Below, in pieces: positions 1 through 12,700 of a stretch of 64,000 nt of DNA (its first letter is position 1; each line of letters opens with the position of its first letter). Both the position numbers and the translations under genes were made by a program. The stretch is taken from positions 10,919,268 through 10,983,267 of the forward strand of contig CM056744.1 of assembly GCA_029851415.1 (NCBI GenBank), given 5' to 3'. The notes under the pieces were generated by a model that ran no database searches, was not told where the DNA came from, and saw only the letters and a program-made list of their open reading frames with translations. This DNA is from Eretmocerus hayati (Eukaryota > Arthropoda > Insecta > Hymenoptera > Aphelinidae).

Positions 1-1270
1 AAGGCAGGAGGAGTACATCCGAGCTATCTCAAAGGATCAGTTACGAGTCGCGTGTGGAATTGATATCCACTCAGAGAGTCCTAGCAAGGAGAGAGGATTT
101 GAGCATTAAGAAAGGTGATACGCAGGCAGGGATTATCCGAATAATCCAGCTCTAATCTCAAGCGCGTGTGCAGGCAAAATGAATGTATCTTACTTGAGTC
201 ATATGGCGTTACTCCTTTTCCACGTGCTTCCATCTTATTCTAGATTCAGCCAATTTGTTGTTCATTAGACGGGCCTGATAATATTGATGATAGATTGCCC
301 TCAGATAATCCAAGGAAGCCGAATTATGATAAAGTCATACCTTCGCTGTAATTCAATATATAATGATCGCGAGAATTTTGTTTCCGCATTTAATGATCCC
401 TCAATTGTAAAATCATCACTTTCTGTACAAAAAACCATATAAGTCCTTGGGATCATTTCAGATTGACTTTTTGACCTCAAATTCTGAAAGTTCAGTCAAT
501 TTTATGTCAAAATTATATGAGATCAAAATTTCTCCGGTGGTTATTGAGTTAAACGAGGAAGTAGAGATGGGTGGAGGGCCCCGGCCACGTTATACGGCTG
601 GATGAATCAGTTGGTGCCCATCATCAATCTTCCGAAGGCCGTAACTTGGGTTCAAATGGTTGTAGAAAATTTTTGAAAAAAGGAAATTGAAGATCCTGAA
701 AAAAACTACAAGCTGATTTTTGAATTATTAGGATCCAACCATTTTCCTGAAAATGGTTCATGATTGATTGAAAAATTTTTTTTTTTCACATTTTCAACCA
801 CGATTAATAGTATGAAAATCACATGAAAACATTCTTTCTCGGGCATGAGTCGATAGTTTCTTTCAAGATCTTCAAGATGCTTTTTTTAAAAGTTCCGTGG
901 TTGCATCGTTTGAGAAATATGATCATTTTTGTCAACCCATGTGTGATCCATTATTTATGGTAGGTAGTGTACTTCTCGCATCATGTTTTTTTATCCGAAT
1001 TGATGATTTTCCATGAAATTCATCAAGAAATTCTCGTTGTTTGTGCCTCATCCGTGTTTGACCTTGAAATGTTCATGCTGTCATAACTCTCATGTGGGAT
1101 GACTTTGTCATATCGTGTTTCGGCTCAAAATAATTCTCACGGTCCCCACTATAGAATCTAGTGGAAAACGAAGGTCTGAGAGCACAGGTAGAAGGTGCGT
1201 GCACGATGAGGTTAATTATGCTTCTTCAGCAATCTGATAACGTTGAAATTCCGCATTTTTAATAGTATAT

Positions 1271-1366
1271 TATGCGTCGAGTGCTAAAAAACTTTGTTCT
1301 TTGCGATAACTTTGTTGCCGACGTAAGGTTATCGTAAAGAACAAAGTTTTTTGGCACGAGACGCAT
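1271..1366. repeat. Short palindromic element or hairpin
   Basis: Arms 1274-1310 and 1328-1364 are nearly perfect reverse complements around a ~17-nt loop; the core AACTTTGTTCTTT pairs with AAAGAACAAAGTT. The left edge, AATAGTATATTATG, recurs at about 27575 beside another hairpin-type repeat, so this is probably a small non-autonomous transposon family. No coding potential. Confidence 0.65.
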
Positions 1367-2231
1367 ATGCCGCTTTATACGGCTCGTCGAGCCGTGTAAA
1401 TGTTGATTATGGACAATCATAGACACTCTTGAATTCTGTAATCCTATAAATTCACTGAAGCGTTTCAGTGGTGTACAAAAGGGTATTGGTCAAAAAATTC
1501 AATCCCTCGCACCCTTTGAACAACTTATTTCTCATGTTCATTGCAATAAATCCGAGATAATTAATCAGTTTGATGGCCTCATTCTGAGCAAATCTATGAA
1601 TTGGATACATGCACTAGATTAACACATGTTGTGTGGATAGAATGAGAGCTATTCAGAGATTTAGACATAAAAATCATTCCATCCATATTCATCCGACATC
1701 TTACCGATCCTATTTTCATACTGGTTAGCTAACTCTAGATCACTGTATCTATTTGCACACTCCATCAAATCCAAATCACCACCAACAATCATCGTAATTA
1801 ATCTCATCTCAAAATCCGTATCGAATTCAAAAAATCCACAATCCGTAATACTCCTATCATTCAAACTCCAACGATTCTTCAATTCCCTTGCCAATTTTCC
1901 GTGAAAATTCTTACCTTTCTCATCTCAAGCGAGTTAAAACGTTGCGGCAAACCTTTGCGCACGTGTTCAACAATCCCTACTCTCCTTCCATATCGTATCT
2001 ATCTCATTCTCCAAGTGCAGCCAGTCGCAAGAAGCAAACGCGTGTCTGGCCTCAGATTCCGTTTTCAACCCTGGAAATTCCAGCCATATGTATGTACGAG
2101 ACGCAAGCGTGCGCCTCTGCTATCGTCACGAATCTTTTACCCTGTAACCCTCAAATTCCATTCACGAAAACACAGCTTGCTCTCAGGCACGCATAGTTCG
2201 GATAGCCGTTATCGGTGGGATGGAGGTTGTA

Positions 2232-2234
<3 letters not shown>

Positions 2235-2267
<33 letters not shown>
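2235..2267. repeat. (TG)n microsatellite
   Basis: An uninterrupted run of TG dinucleotides, about 16 units. Confidence 0.95.
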
Positions 2268-2268
<1 letters not shown>

Positions 2269-2976
2269 ACGTGAGTGAGTTTGCGCCCCATTTCATCCTC
2301 AGCGGATTAGACGATCACAGTTGCGTTGTAGCTATCGTTGCCATTGTGTTTTGGATCCAGATATCCTTTTGGTAAAGGTGCAAATTATTGATAAAGAACA
2401 TGGTATCTAGATTTTCAAAGATCTTGGCAGTGAAAGGGAGACTCAAAAAACTGAACGGTATTGTCGAACAAATCTTTCATACACACAATCTAGATGTATT
2501 TGGATTATCCTCTGTCTGCCAATTTCAGCTATTACTGGGATGAGAAAACAATGCCTTCTCTCATCACATGTCAAATTGTGAACAAAACTGCACACGTATT
2601 GAGAACCTTAAGATCCAACTTATTATATTTATAGCGTATTGAGATCTAATCAGCAAAAAGAACGGTGTTTGGATTTGAGTCTTATTGATTCAGGTCATCA
2701 TGCACCTGTTCTAGGTAAGTGATTCCTTGTAATTGACATTATCCACCTGAGTGTATTTCCCCCACGGACTGTGACCTTCTAAGCGCATTTTTATGGTACA
2801 AAGTATGTTGCAATGAACACTTCTCCATGCTATCCAAGAGGTACCATTTAGGAAGAACTCTTTTTTGCTTTCTCGAAGAGGAAGTGTTGTATTAGTTCGG
2901 AAATTTTCGCATGAAAATTTCTCCGATTTCTTAATTTTTGACCACTCAATTCCATCTCTACCCAGGTAAGAGTTAA

Positions 2977-3896
2977 CCCATAGAGTACCGGTATGACGCC
3001 ATATGGCGTCATGACTTCACGGGCCGGTCATTCAACTAGAACAGAGAACTTTCCAATGCAATCTAGGTACTTCTATTCGTCTTAGAAAGAGGAATCCAAA
3101 TCAATCTTGAAATAATTTTTATCAAAGTTGGAACCGTGATTGCAGAGAGAGTCGATCTATGCGGAAAAACGTGTGTCAATTCCATGATTCTGGAACAGCT
3201 GACAATCGGTTGGGATTTGTCACTGTAATTCAATTCATCCTTCTTATATCTACGATATCTCTATATTTTGTGCAAGAGTATGATAATTTGATCGAGGAAT
3301 GCTTCAGACGAAGCTGCTCGGAGTGCAAGAATTTTCCAACACCGGCCGCTACATGGTGAGTCGAGTGATTCTTCGAGCGAGTTCGATTTTTCGTGCATCA
3401 AAAATGACAAACTTTCCCAAAGCAGTTTTTTTTACCTTCTCCGTTCGAAACACTTCTAATCCACGTTTTTGAAAGCCAGAGCTCATCAAAGAGGACCTAA
3501 GATTCAGCAGCTCAAAGTCAGCGCATGTTCCCCTGAGCCACCCCTGTGCACGCTAGACGGGCCAATTTTTGGGTGATTCTCAAAAGGCCACTATATCAAA
3601 ATCAAGCCAAGTTCACTCATGCAACTGATTACATCTTGTTTGTCTTTGAAGAAGCTTCAATTTCCGTTTTTGAACGTCAAAATCGACTGATACTGTACCT
3701 GAGATAGAGCCATCAAAAGTATACAGTGCATTATAACATGGGCTGCTACCACTGAAGACCGGCATGACGCCATATGGGGTCATGGTCTGATCGACCAACA
3801 TCCACCTTTGGTTCGGACATACATAAGGGTCATGTAGGCACTTTGATTAGGGATTTCGGCGCTTTCTGATTTTCTAAAATTCCGGTACTCTAAGGG
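2977..3896. mobile_element. piggyBac-like non-autonomous element (TTAA-flanked)
   Basis: TTAA at 2973-2976 and again at 3897-3900 flanks a 920-bp segment. Its ends are inverted: the left starts CCCATAGAGTACCGG, and the right end read on the minus strand is CCCTTAGAGTACCGG. A TTAA target with CCC-starting ends is the signature of the piggyBac superfamily. A palindrome centred on CCATATGG lies just inside each end (about 2993 and 3764). No transposase is seen; the short frames inside (66 and 62 codons) are not recognised, so it would depend on a transposase made elsewhere. Confidence 0.75.
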
Positions 3897-3900
3897 TTAA

Positions 3901-4600
3901 TATATCCTATTCTGCTTACCGGGATCTAAGAAATGGCACCCTTATACATTTCAGTTACAGTGTGCATCAATGCCTGTGATCTATTCTGGACTACACCCTG
4001 TGTGAGTCTGTATGTATGTGTGTCTGTATGTTGTCCTCCCATGGTTACGCGAATCCTTCTGAACTCTCTAATCAATCTTCTTGAAATTCTGAGGATCTCG
4101 ACGGGCCTAGTCTATTGACAGCTCCAAACTCTCAATACTACATTCTTCACGTCAAATTGATCACCCAAAGTTCAACATCATTTTCACACTATGTTTGTCC
4201 AAACACTCTAGTATCAAATATTTAACACATGAATTTTTCCAATATAGTTTTAAAATAATCCCTGATCAATCTAAAAAAATTAGTTCATTTTGATTAGGAT
4301 TTCCATTTCCCCGAAAAAAATTCATCTCAAGTTCTATGTCGTAATTGTTGATGCCATGATGGTTAAATCAAACAAGTGGCATGTCCTAGGCCTCCGCCAT
4401 ACAAACATTCAAATATATACAAATTGCCGCGACTTCCCGCGAGCGAACAGATGCATCCCATTTTGTTTCGTTTTCTACGGGTGGGCTTCTTTTCAATTAA
4501 AGCGAGTAATTTTTAATTGTATCGGGTACAAAATCTCTTTTGACCGGAGAATTACCAATGCGCTAATATACATATTTTTCGCGCACCTGAAGCATGACGT
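3901..4600. other. Intergenic, no gene recognised
   Basis: Unique-looking AT-rich sequence. A 117-codon plus-strand frame at 4290 begins at a non-ATG codon and has no recognisable domain. A CRE-like palindrome TGACGTCA lies at about 4594, just before the repeat block. Confidence 0.5.
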
Positions 4601-4624
4601 CACTCGTATGAAAATTGTAAACAA

Positions 4625-4910
4625 GTCACGTGACGTGCCGTAGAGCGTGAGTAACCGTTCGTAGCGTTATTTCCTTCGAATCTTACTGACATATCACGCA
4701 ACGCTGCGTGAACAACGGCCCGCTCCGTTGCTCTCCTTGAATACCGCTGCCCAGTCACGCGACGCCGCGTAGAGCGTGAGTAACGCCCCGTCGCGTTTCT
4801 TTCCACAAGCTCGATATGTAGGTCACGCAACGTGGCGTAGAAATGTAGCTCACGGTCCGTGCCGTTATCTTGAGCATTCTCAAACCTAGGTCACGCATGG
4901 TGGCGTTATT
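4625..4910. repeat. Five diverged ~66-bp tandem repeats upstream of a TATA box
   Basis: A TCACG-starting motif (TCACGCAACG and variants), mostly followed by a GCGT or GCGTAGA segment, recurs at about 4625, 4692, 4754, 4822 and 4889, a spacing of 62-68 bp. The array ends about 30 bp before a TATA box. This resembles the enhancer repeats in the U3 part of an LTR. The 76-codon minus-strand frame across the array only reflects the repeat. Confidence 0.6.
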
Positions 4911-4936
4911 TTATGATTGTGTATGATCGGCGAGCC

Positions 4937-5300
4937 TATATAAGGGGAGCCGCACGGAGAAAAGGGGGGGAAAAGAATACGCGTGCATTTCAAAGCCTCG
5001 TCTCCACGCTTGCAACAGTTTCGTTCGCACCCGGTGGTGCTTGCCGGCCAGGTCCCCGTTGACGTCCTCCTCTCGAGCCGACGAGAGGGTGTGATGGCCA
5101 CCCTAGGGCATTCTGTATAACTACGAGATCTACTCGCGTGTGTGAGTGCGGCCGTAATTAAGAGGCATCCGTGATGTTGTATTGAATCCATTTTTCCGAC
5201 ATAAAGCACATTTTCGAATAGTTCAAAACATAACCCAAGTGTTGATCGCCTCATTAGTGACTCCCCGCCCAACTCTGATACAAATTATTTCCATGCCTGA
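4937..5300 (+). promoter_or_regulatory. TATA box and transcribed leader, possible solo LTR
   Basis: TATATAAG at 4937-4944 is followed by a GC-rich stretch unlike its surroundings, containing a purine run (AAAAGGGGGGG) and short GC-rich inverted motifs (for example at about 5080-5090). With the tandem repeats upstream it looks like the U3/R part of an LTR. I could not find matching TGT...ACA ends with a target duplication, so a solo LTR is inferred, not shown. A host gene promoter is the alternative, but no downstream gene was recognised. Confidence 0.4.
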
Positions 5301-5399
5301 ACTCTTTAAATCGCACGAGTTAATAATTGGACCTGCGTTCCGGAGTTCCTGCCAACGACGACGCCGACCGCCTATCGCGCAACGGGAGGATTGCTTTTG

Positions 5400-7270
5400 A
5401 TTTATAGTTACATAATTCTCGCGAGTTTCTTATGTTTCATTGAATACGCATCTTCAGGCATATTTCGTTCGTTGAAAATAGAGACTATGAAAAACAAGAA
5501 CATCTGGTACATAATGATTTTACTATAAGAACATGGTGACATCATTTTGCATAACAACAAGGTATTGTACTAACATGATAGACAATATAGAAGAAAACTG
5601 TTGTGTGTGTATTCTCCGAATTTTACATGGAACTAGTAAATACTATTCAACGCTTGTGTGCTAAGGTGTCCGTTATTCCCCAAGTTTCTCCGATCTCCCA
5701 TGCCACCCCACACAATCTAATCATTTGGTGAAATATCGCAGGAAAAAAATTTTCGGGGACCTGGTTGAAGTTTGAATGATGCCCCTCCTGGAGCGTTTTT
5801 CATTTGAACGGTACCCTTCTAAATGGGAGTCAATGATTCGCACTTACCGAGAATACATTTTCTTATCCGTCCTTGAATGTGTTTTCAATCGATAGCGAGT
5901 GCAATTTATTCAAAACGACTACCTGAAACATTCAATTTGATGCAGTAGAACCGGAGATAGCCCACTTGTTTGCATCTTATCCACCTGAAGAACAGGAAAG
6001 TGACTGAAAACGACCTTTTTTGTTTTGTCGGTTTTTTGAGTCTAGTAAAGAATCCTGATAATTCGAGGTAAAACTGGGCATGGATTTTGTTCCTACCGTC
6101 AAAAATACATGGAAAACATACATCCACATCTTTAAAATAGACCGACCCAAAATTGGCATTTATAGGACTCTATGAGGAAAACCCTGTTTATATTTTGTAC
6201 CCTAACATGCATAGTTGATTCTGACGTGAAGACCTAAAATCTTCGCCTCTAAATTATCTCGGCATAGCCAGGTAGAAATACAATCCTCCCATCACGCTGG
6301 GAAAATTATTCTGCTATTTGAGTTGGCACTATGGACACCACCAGTCAATTGATTTTGTATGAACATACCAATCAATTGAATTTGTATGAATCTAAATGGT
6401 TAACACTAGGAAGTCCAATTCGGAATATTTGATTTCTCCGGCCTTGTTACTCTACTAAATTACTTCAACTAGAACAATTTTCAAAAACGGATTTAGAAGC
6501 TCTTGATTTCTACTTTCAGATGCTTCCCATCCTGATTCATCAGCTATCGTATGACCTGCAGAGGTCTGAGTTTTGATCAAATTTATATGCATTTTCACAT
6601 GAATTCGACTAGGCCCAGCAAAATCCTGTTGAGTCGCGTGACAAAGTCCATAAAAATTCATTCAAATACATAGAAAAGTCAATTTGGATCAACGAAGCCA
6701 GTGAAATCAAATTTTCGTGATTGAACCTTTCTATCTGAGGTAATTCCAGTTCTTGACCTGTAGTGTCTTCGAAAACGTACACGTCTTCGGTGAAAAGAGT
6801 TCATTGATCCATGCGGAATATTTCCTCCAGAACAAATTCCATAATTATGAGGGAGCACTGAAAATGGACAATAGACATTCATCATTGCTCCAACAACTGT
6901 AGTGTTTTCGCATAAGAATGCAATCCATTCAATTTCTCAATAGTACTTTGTCATGATGATTTTATGCAATTAGAACAAGGAAGTATATGGAATCATTCTA
7001 AGCACATATCGATTCATCACTCATGGATTCCTTTGTGATAACTCTCGATCACTCATTCGACGTAGAGAAAGAATGGAAGACTAAGGCGTGCTACAACTGT
7101 TCCGGCAGAATTGGTTTATTCCATAAGTTGAATGTTTCAATAGACCGTGCGCTTTTGTCATGGTCAAATCTGAATGTATGAATACGCTCAATAGCTTTGA
7201 GTTTCTTTATTGTGAAATCCAAGAGATTCGATTCAGTGGTCAAGTAGAGTAATCAAGTCCTCCTCGGACT
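5400..7270. other. Intergenic upstream of the first odorant receptor
   Basis: No recognisable gene. About 5880-5970 is a diverged relative of part of the palindrome arms at 17279-19345: both contain CAATCGATAGC and TTTGATGCAGTAGAACC in the same order. Minus-strand frames at 5906-6885 have no recognised domain. Confidence 0.5.
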
Positions 7271-7273
7271 ACT

Positions 7274-10200
7274 ATGATGTTTCTGAACCTAGATAAATTG
7301 AAAACCAAATTTGATCAGTTCCATGAGGCAGCTTTAAATCATCATCTGTGTGGCATGCACAATGAACTACTCCTCAGATCGATGGGACTATGGCCCTATC
7401 AGTCCCTTATGATGAGGAGGCTGATATTTGTCTTGAATGAAATGTTTGCAATATCTCTCGTTGTGCCATGCGTGAGTATTGAAGACTATTCCAAAGAGTA
7501 TTTCGTGGACAGTCGGAAGAGAAGAGTCTTGGAGATAAATAACGTAAAAGCTCAGAGATTCATCGGACAAAGTATTTGGATCATTCAGTCCTAAAATGGT
7601 CTGAGTCAGTTGCAGATTTCCAAAAAAAAGGTTGGGTATCTCGGATTCTTGTTATCGGTTCGAGATTTTTCTGAGCAGAAGCTTATTTGCGTGATGCCGA
7701 AATGAAATGAACCAACGTAATAATTTTGACAATTTGAAATCGGCGCATACCGCTTTGGGACGAGATCAGTATATCCATCATTTTGAATTCGTTTTTCTTA
7801 TACGAATCAATTACTCACTGAATGATAGATGATATAATCTCTCCTTCTAGGGTCTCTTCCTGATTGAATATTGGGGAGTTGATTTCAGCTTCATAATTGG
7901 CCAGCTTTCAGGATTCGTTTTCTTCATTTCATTTCCAATTTGTTACATAATAGCCTACTCTCGAGTACCTCAGGTAATTGCAGGCGTTCAAGCGTGATGA
8001 ATCAATATATTTCGAATGGAATTCTTGGAGAAATTGAGATTTATCAAGAGAAAACTTTGATTACAGTTTAAACTTCTGCTCTCCGAGGCATCTAAGGCAA
8101 GACAACTTCTCAGAGATGGAATTGAGAATGAACGTTTCATGGCGTATTCAAAATTGGGACATTTATTCAGCTTAGGATTCACGAGTGAGGATTAATTCAA
8201 TTGCAAGTTTTTGAGATCAAAAGTATTTATCCATCGAATTGTCAGGAGAACAGGTTCGGGGATACAAATTAGATGAAAACGAACGATAGCCCCAAAAAGA
8301 ATCCGTGGTTCATGTGCTTGACGTGAAATTGTCCGAGTATTCAAGTTATTTGATCAAAGATCCCGTTCAAGGTGATACTAAAGAGCTATATTCAATTTTC
8401 TCCAAAGAATACTATGTTTTATATCAGAAATCTTGTTTAGACGGCAGAGTTCATACCCATAATCGATAGGAATGCCTCCGGGAAATCGAAAAACGTGTCA
8501 CTGGGTCCTATACTACTGAATTTATGGGTTGAAAAAATTGTCTAAGGGGTTAATTCCATGGGTGAAGAGGATTTAAATTGACGGATCTGGAACCAAAATA
8601 TTGACTGAAACAAAAAAATTTTGTGAGACGCCTCTTGATCGACATTTAAATATTCTTCCCATCCCAATCTCGATTTTGAGCAAGAAATCGATCCTGAAAG
8701 AATATTATCCGACATGAATTTGACGTGAAATACGTCATTTTCGATTCCGTGATTAGAATTGGGATAAGACGTCGTTCGAAGCGAGAATCGCGTTATTCCA
8801 TTAAAAATACGTTTTTTGAATGAAAGCTTCATTTCAAATACAATTTCCATCGTGCAAATCGATACCATGGCTCTCAAGACATTAAAATATCAAATCTAGA
8901 GACTCTGAACCTTAGAATCCCAGAATCAAGATGCAGCATTTAGATCCGAAGTGACGTTAAACCGGATAAGTTCTCGATTGCGCTAGTATGTGCATTATAA
9001 ACTCGCCATCAAAATTCTGTTCTTCCCAAACCCTTGTCCGTCAGAACTATCCAAATATGATCGCAAGACAGGCGTCGACATGAAATTGTCTGTTTCTTTG
9101 GATGATCTGGGCAGAATTGAAATCTGGTGCCATTTTGAGCAAAAATGTTGGTATTTGTTTTTTTTTTTTTTTTTTTGAAAATTTATCCTTTTTACGTCAT
9201 GCAGATTGGAATGATTACGATTTAGACTGCGACACCATTCAATTCTGACATTTCAAAACTCGCACGGAGACTAGCTCATTGGAATGTGCCAGCTATCGTC
9301 TTCCAGCTGAGGTGTTTCTCCACGGGAATCAATAAATCCTTTCTATTTCATGTGCAGGGTAACTATACTCTACTGTAGAGTCTGTTCAAAATTAAAATTG
9401 ACAATTTGTGTGATATTCATACATTTGAGTTGCTAAAGATATGCAAAGTCTGAAACGAAACCGACTATCGATTTCACTTTTGTAGTATACGTACTGTTCA
9501 TCTGGGTCTCTGGAACCATTTTGATGGCGTTGATCCCGTACATGGACATAACATCACCTTGGGAGAACAACACAGGTCCTTTCCTCGTCATACGAGCCGA
9601 ATACATAATTTTTGATCAACGAAATCATTACTATCTCGCAGCAAGCCATCTAGTCGGTCTTATTTTTGTATTTGTTATATCATTAGCTGGCGTTTGTAGT
9701 ATATTTCTCATCATGGTTGAACAGGCTCGTGGATTCTTCTCAGTAATAAGGTATGTTCTTACATGTAATCAATACGACAAAAATATTTCAATGATTTTCT
9801 CCACAATAGCTAAAATACAAGCACACGGGAACTGGTCGTGAATTTATCGTCAACTCAAAACGAAAATTATTTAGTTATAGATATCAGAAAATCGTTACCC
9901 ATCGAAAAATTTCGGGTCAGCTTCAGCCATTGCGTCGAAATCAGTTTGAATTGGATGATGTAAGGAGTGCAGTGGCTCTACATTCACAAACAACAAAGTA
10001 TACGGTTCTTCTAGGTTTAATGAGCCATGAATCTTACTTCGTATGATAACCTTACTAATTTTACATCAATCTTTATACCTCTAGATTATGTGATATAATA
10101 GAGGATGCGTTACATCCAATAGCTTTGGAAAGTCAAATTTTTTGTGTGGTTCAGCTAGCATTGTCATATTACTGTGTAAGTGAATATCAAGAAGGAGCGA

Positions 10201-10710
10201 GTCATCATATCCTACAAAAATCTGTATTGATCTCTCGAATTTGCTCTACAGATTCTAGAGGGGAATGTTCCTTTTGCCATTAAATGTGGCATAATATTCA
10301 TCATCTTGGGCGTATACCTTTTCCTGATGATCATGAGCTACATCGGTCAGCAAATAACCGATTCTAGTGACGAGTGTTTTGAATCCATGTAACAAACGAA
10401 TCATTCTTGTATTATGATCAAGAAAAAATCTGAATCAAATAACACCTTCATTTCAGATGCATGAGTGATTGGTATCTTGCTCAGCCAAGGGATCGGAAGG
10501 TCTTACTATTCATAATGCATATATCACAGCATCCGTGTGTTCTAACAGCTGGAAAAATCTCAAATCTCTCATTGGAGTCTTTTGTGCAGGTATCTAATCG
10601 AATTCTTGCTACTTTGAGAATTACTTGATTCAATCATGACAGATATGATTTTGCAGCTGTTGAAAATGTCGAGCTCGTATTTCGGTGCCATAGCCTCAAT
10701 GAGATCATAG
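7274..10710 (+). CDS. Odorant receptor (7tm_6 family), nine coding exons
   Basis: Insect seven-transmembrane odorant receptor, expected to act with the co-receptor Orco as a ligand-gated cation channel in sensory neuron dendrites. Exons: 7274-7471, 7851-7973, 8067-8184, 9486-9750, 9881-9997, 10085-10175, 10252-10388, 10457-10589, 10657-10710. All introns are GT-AG, the frame stays open throughout, and the product is 411 residues, a usual length. Hydrophobic segments lie at the end of exon 1, in exon 2, twice in exon 4, in exons 6 and 7, and in exon 9. The C-terminal signature LTAGKISNLSLESFVQ then SYF is typical of 7tm_6. The start is the first ATG after an in-frame TAA; the N-terminus is 12 residues shorter than in the paralogue at 22232. 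The ligand is unknown. Intron 3 is 1.3 kb and includes a run of 18 T (about 9159-9176). Confidence 0.93.
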
Positions 10711-11815
10711 TGAATGAAGATTCAAGATTGCAACTTCAAGAATTATCTTTTTACGTGGTGTCAAATTCAGACACTATCAGGATGTATTTGCCACGCGTAC
10801 AATCGCGCGTGGGACATCAAATCTATCTCGCCGACCTAAATGTATCACGAAAAACAAGCCGTTTTCAAGATGTGCCCACTTTTACGGCAACCGCCAACCG
10901 TTATTCCATTATCGAAAGCGTTCAGTACGGTGCTTGCAGAGCACTAATAAGCTTCGGCAAAGTCCCCGATCATCTATCGAGCCTCTCTCACCAATGAGCT
11001 TGATTCCTGGATACCCAAATACACCTAATCCATGGGCGATAGTAGCCGAAAACTCGAATCTGCAGTCAGACGCATCAACTGTTGTACGCCATTTTTTGTC
11101 CTTTTCGTCCCCATGTTGTGCTCCTCTCTAACGGGCAATATCTCTATGTAAAAAACGTTTTCTTGTTGTATTTGGTTGCATCATAGTAAATCTATGCCAA
11201 AAAGAGTCTACGATTAGTTGTCGAGCCGCAGTCGTAGGAATAATTTTAGAGGCGGAATGTCCTTTTCGTCCCCTTCTCCAACACCTAAAACTTGGCATGG
11301 CCTTCTCCGTGCTCAATCTTGAGATACATAGCTCTAGATACTGTATTTTTGTGCACGAGGAAGTGTGAATCAAGTGCTATGAAACACTGGTACTCGTCTG
11401 GGACTGGAATAATTTTTGACCCGAATCACTCTTTGTGACAGTTTTGGCGCCAAGAAATTCCACTTTCGGCGGAATCACCCATATGTTATAACAATTTGAA
11501 TGAGTCAAACACCTCCATATTGGCATACGCATGAAAATCAGAACCCTTGGTGGAGATTACATCAAGAAATTCGGAAAGATACCAAAAGTCGATCTATTGA
11601 CCCATAAACGCGAAATCAGCCTGAAAATACACGCGACACGTGTTAGCATTGCTAACTTAGCAGTGAGTTCCAGGTCACTTTGAGATTTTGAAAGTGGCAC
11701 TCAAATCAAGTATGATTCTGAATGCTCATTTACGTATTTCGGCGCAAATCCGACCGACCCAGAATTCTTATGGCGGGGGATGTCCATCGGGTACCTTCAC
11801 AACTTTTAGCATACC
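10711..11815. other. Intergenic downstream of the first receptor
   Basis: No gene recognised. A 95-codon frame starts at the receptor stop codon and is more GC-rich than its surroundings, but has no known domain. CCTTTTCGTCCCC occurs as a direct repeat (about 11098 and 11268). The segment at about 11220, GTCGAGCCGCAGTCG, recurs in variant form at 27640 and 44458 and is probably transposon-derived. Confidence 0.5.
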
Positions 11816-12062
11816 AAGGGTGATGACAGACAAGCCGCTACGACACAGATCCCACGACACGACACCGGCCCACACGACATGGAATTCATTCCTGCGATCC
11901 CAACCATCGATGGATTGGATTCATTTTTACAGTGCCAGTTAAGGATCATGGGAATTAATCAAATTCATAGATGATTAGGTTCGCAGGAATGGAAATAGTC
12001 TCGTGTCGGGCGGTGTCGTGTCCTAAGATTCGTGTCGTAGCGCCTTATGTGTCATCACCCTT
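11816..12062. mobile_element. Palindromic MITE, family copy 1
   Basis: 247 bp with inverted ends AAGGGTGATGACAGACAAG and its counterpart ending GTCATCACCCTT. Inside is a conserved core ACCATCGATGGATTGG beside a segment containing TTTTTACAGTGCCAGT. The same core and ends recur at 38806-38983 and 38984-39247, which defines a family. No target duplication could be fixed and there is no coding potential. Confidence 0.75.
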
Positions 12063-12316
12063 AACATTTACATTGTGTCGTAGCTCAAAAAAAATGTTCT
12101 CTACTGATCCTTCAATTGAATAACATTTCGCTGTAACATCGCTTGTAGACCTTCGGATTGATTGGTTACTCTAAAATACTCGAATATTTCAATACACAGG
12201 CCCTGAAAACGCTAATGCGGAGACGGCCGCAAACCCGGTTCTACATTATCAGCTGATTTCATTCGATTTCGATTTGATTCATAGGGCTGATGAAGAATAA
12301 GGCTGATGGAGATTAA

Positions 12317-12696
12317 GGCGATGCGGTCACCGTGCAACCCGGAAATTATATCTTATTTGGATGTAAATCAAAAAATTTTCACGAAACGAAGTTGGAGACG
12401 AGTTGTTTACTACTTGTTATCATCTGAATTGTGGTGGACAACTGATATTTGTCACCAATCACAAGACTATCACTAATAAACGAGAATAACTTGCCCACGG
12501 GTACTTTCTAACCTACAAATTGGCACATTTTCGTTCACAAAACTCTCAAAATCTAGTCCGATTTGGGCCAAACGAAGAGTTATCCAGGCCAAGTTGGATG
12601 ATAATAAAGCCTGGATAACTCGTCGTTTAGCCCATAATGGAAAAGATTTTGAGAGTTCTGTGAACAAAGCTCAGCGTGCACGGTGACCGCATCGCC
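12317..12696. mobile_element. Palindromic MITE flanked by TTAA
   Basis: TTAA at 12313-12316 and 12697-12700 bounds 380 bp whose ends are perfect inverted repeats beginning GGCGATGCGGTCACCGTGCA. The centre (about 12565-12660) is a second palindrome around AAGTTGGATGATAAT. Because the TTAA is itself palindromic, the target could be TTAA (piggyBac-like) or TA (Tc1/mariner-like). No transposase. Confidence 0.7.
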
Positions 12697-12700
12697 TTAA

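Larger units (their letters stand above)
1..2972. other. Intergenic, no gene recognised
   Basis: AT-rich sequence with only short frames that have no recognisable domain and no convincing splice pattern. It contains one strong hairpin (1271-1366) and one TG microsatellite (2235-2267), listed separately. The two overlapping plus-strand frames at about 1888-2278 run into the microsatellite and look like chance. Confidence 0.6.
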
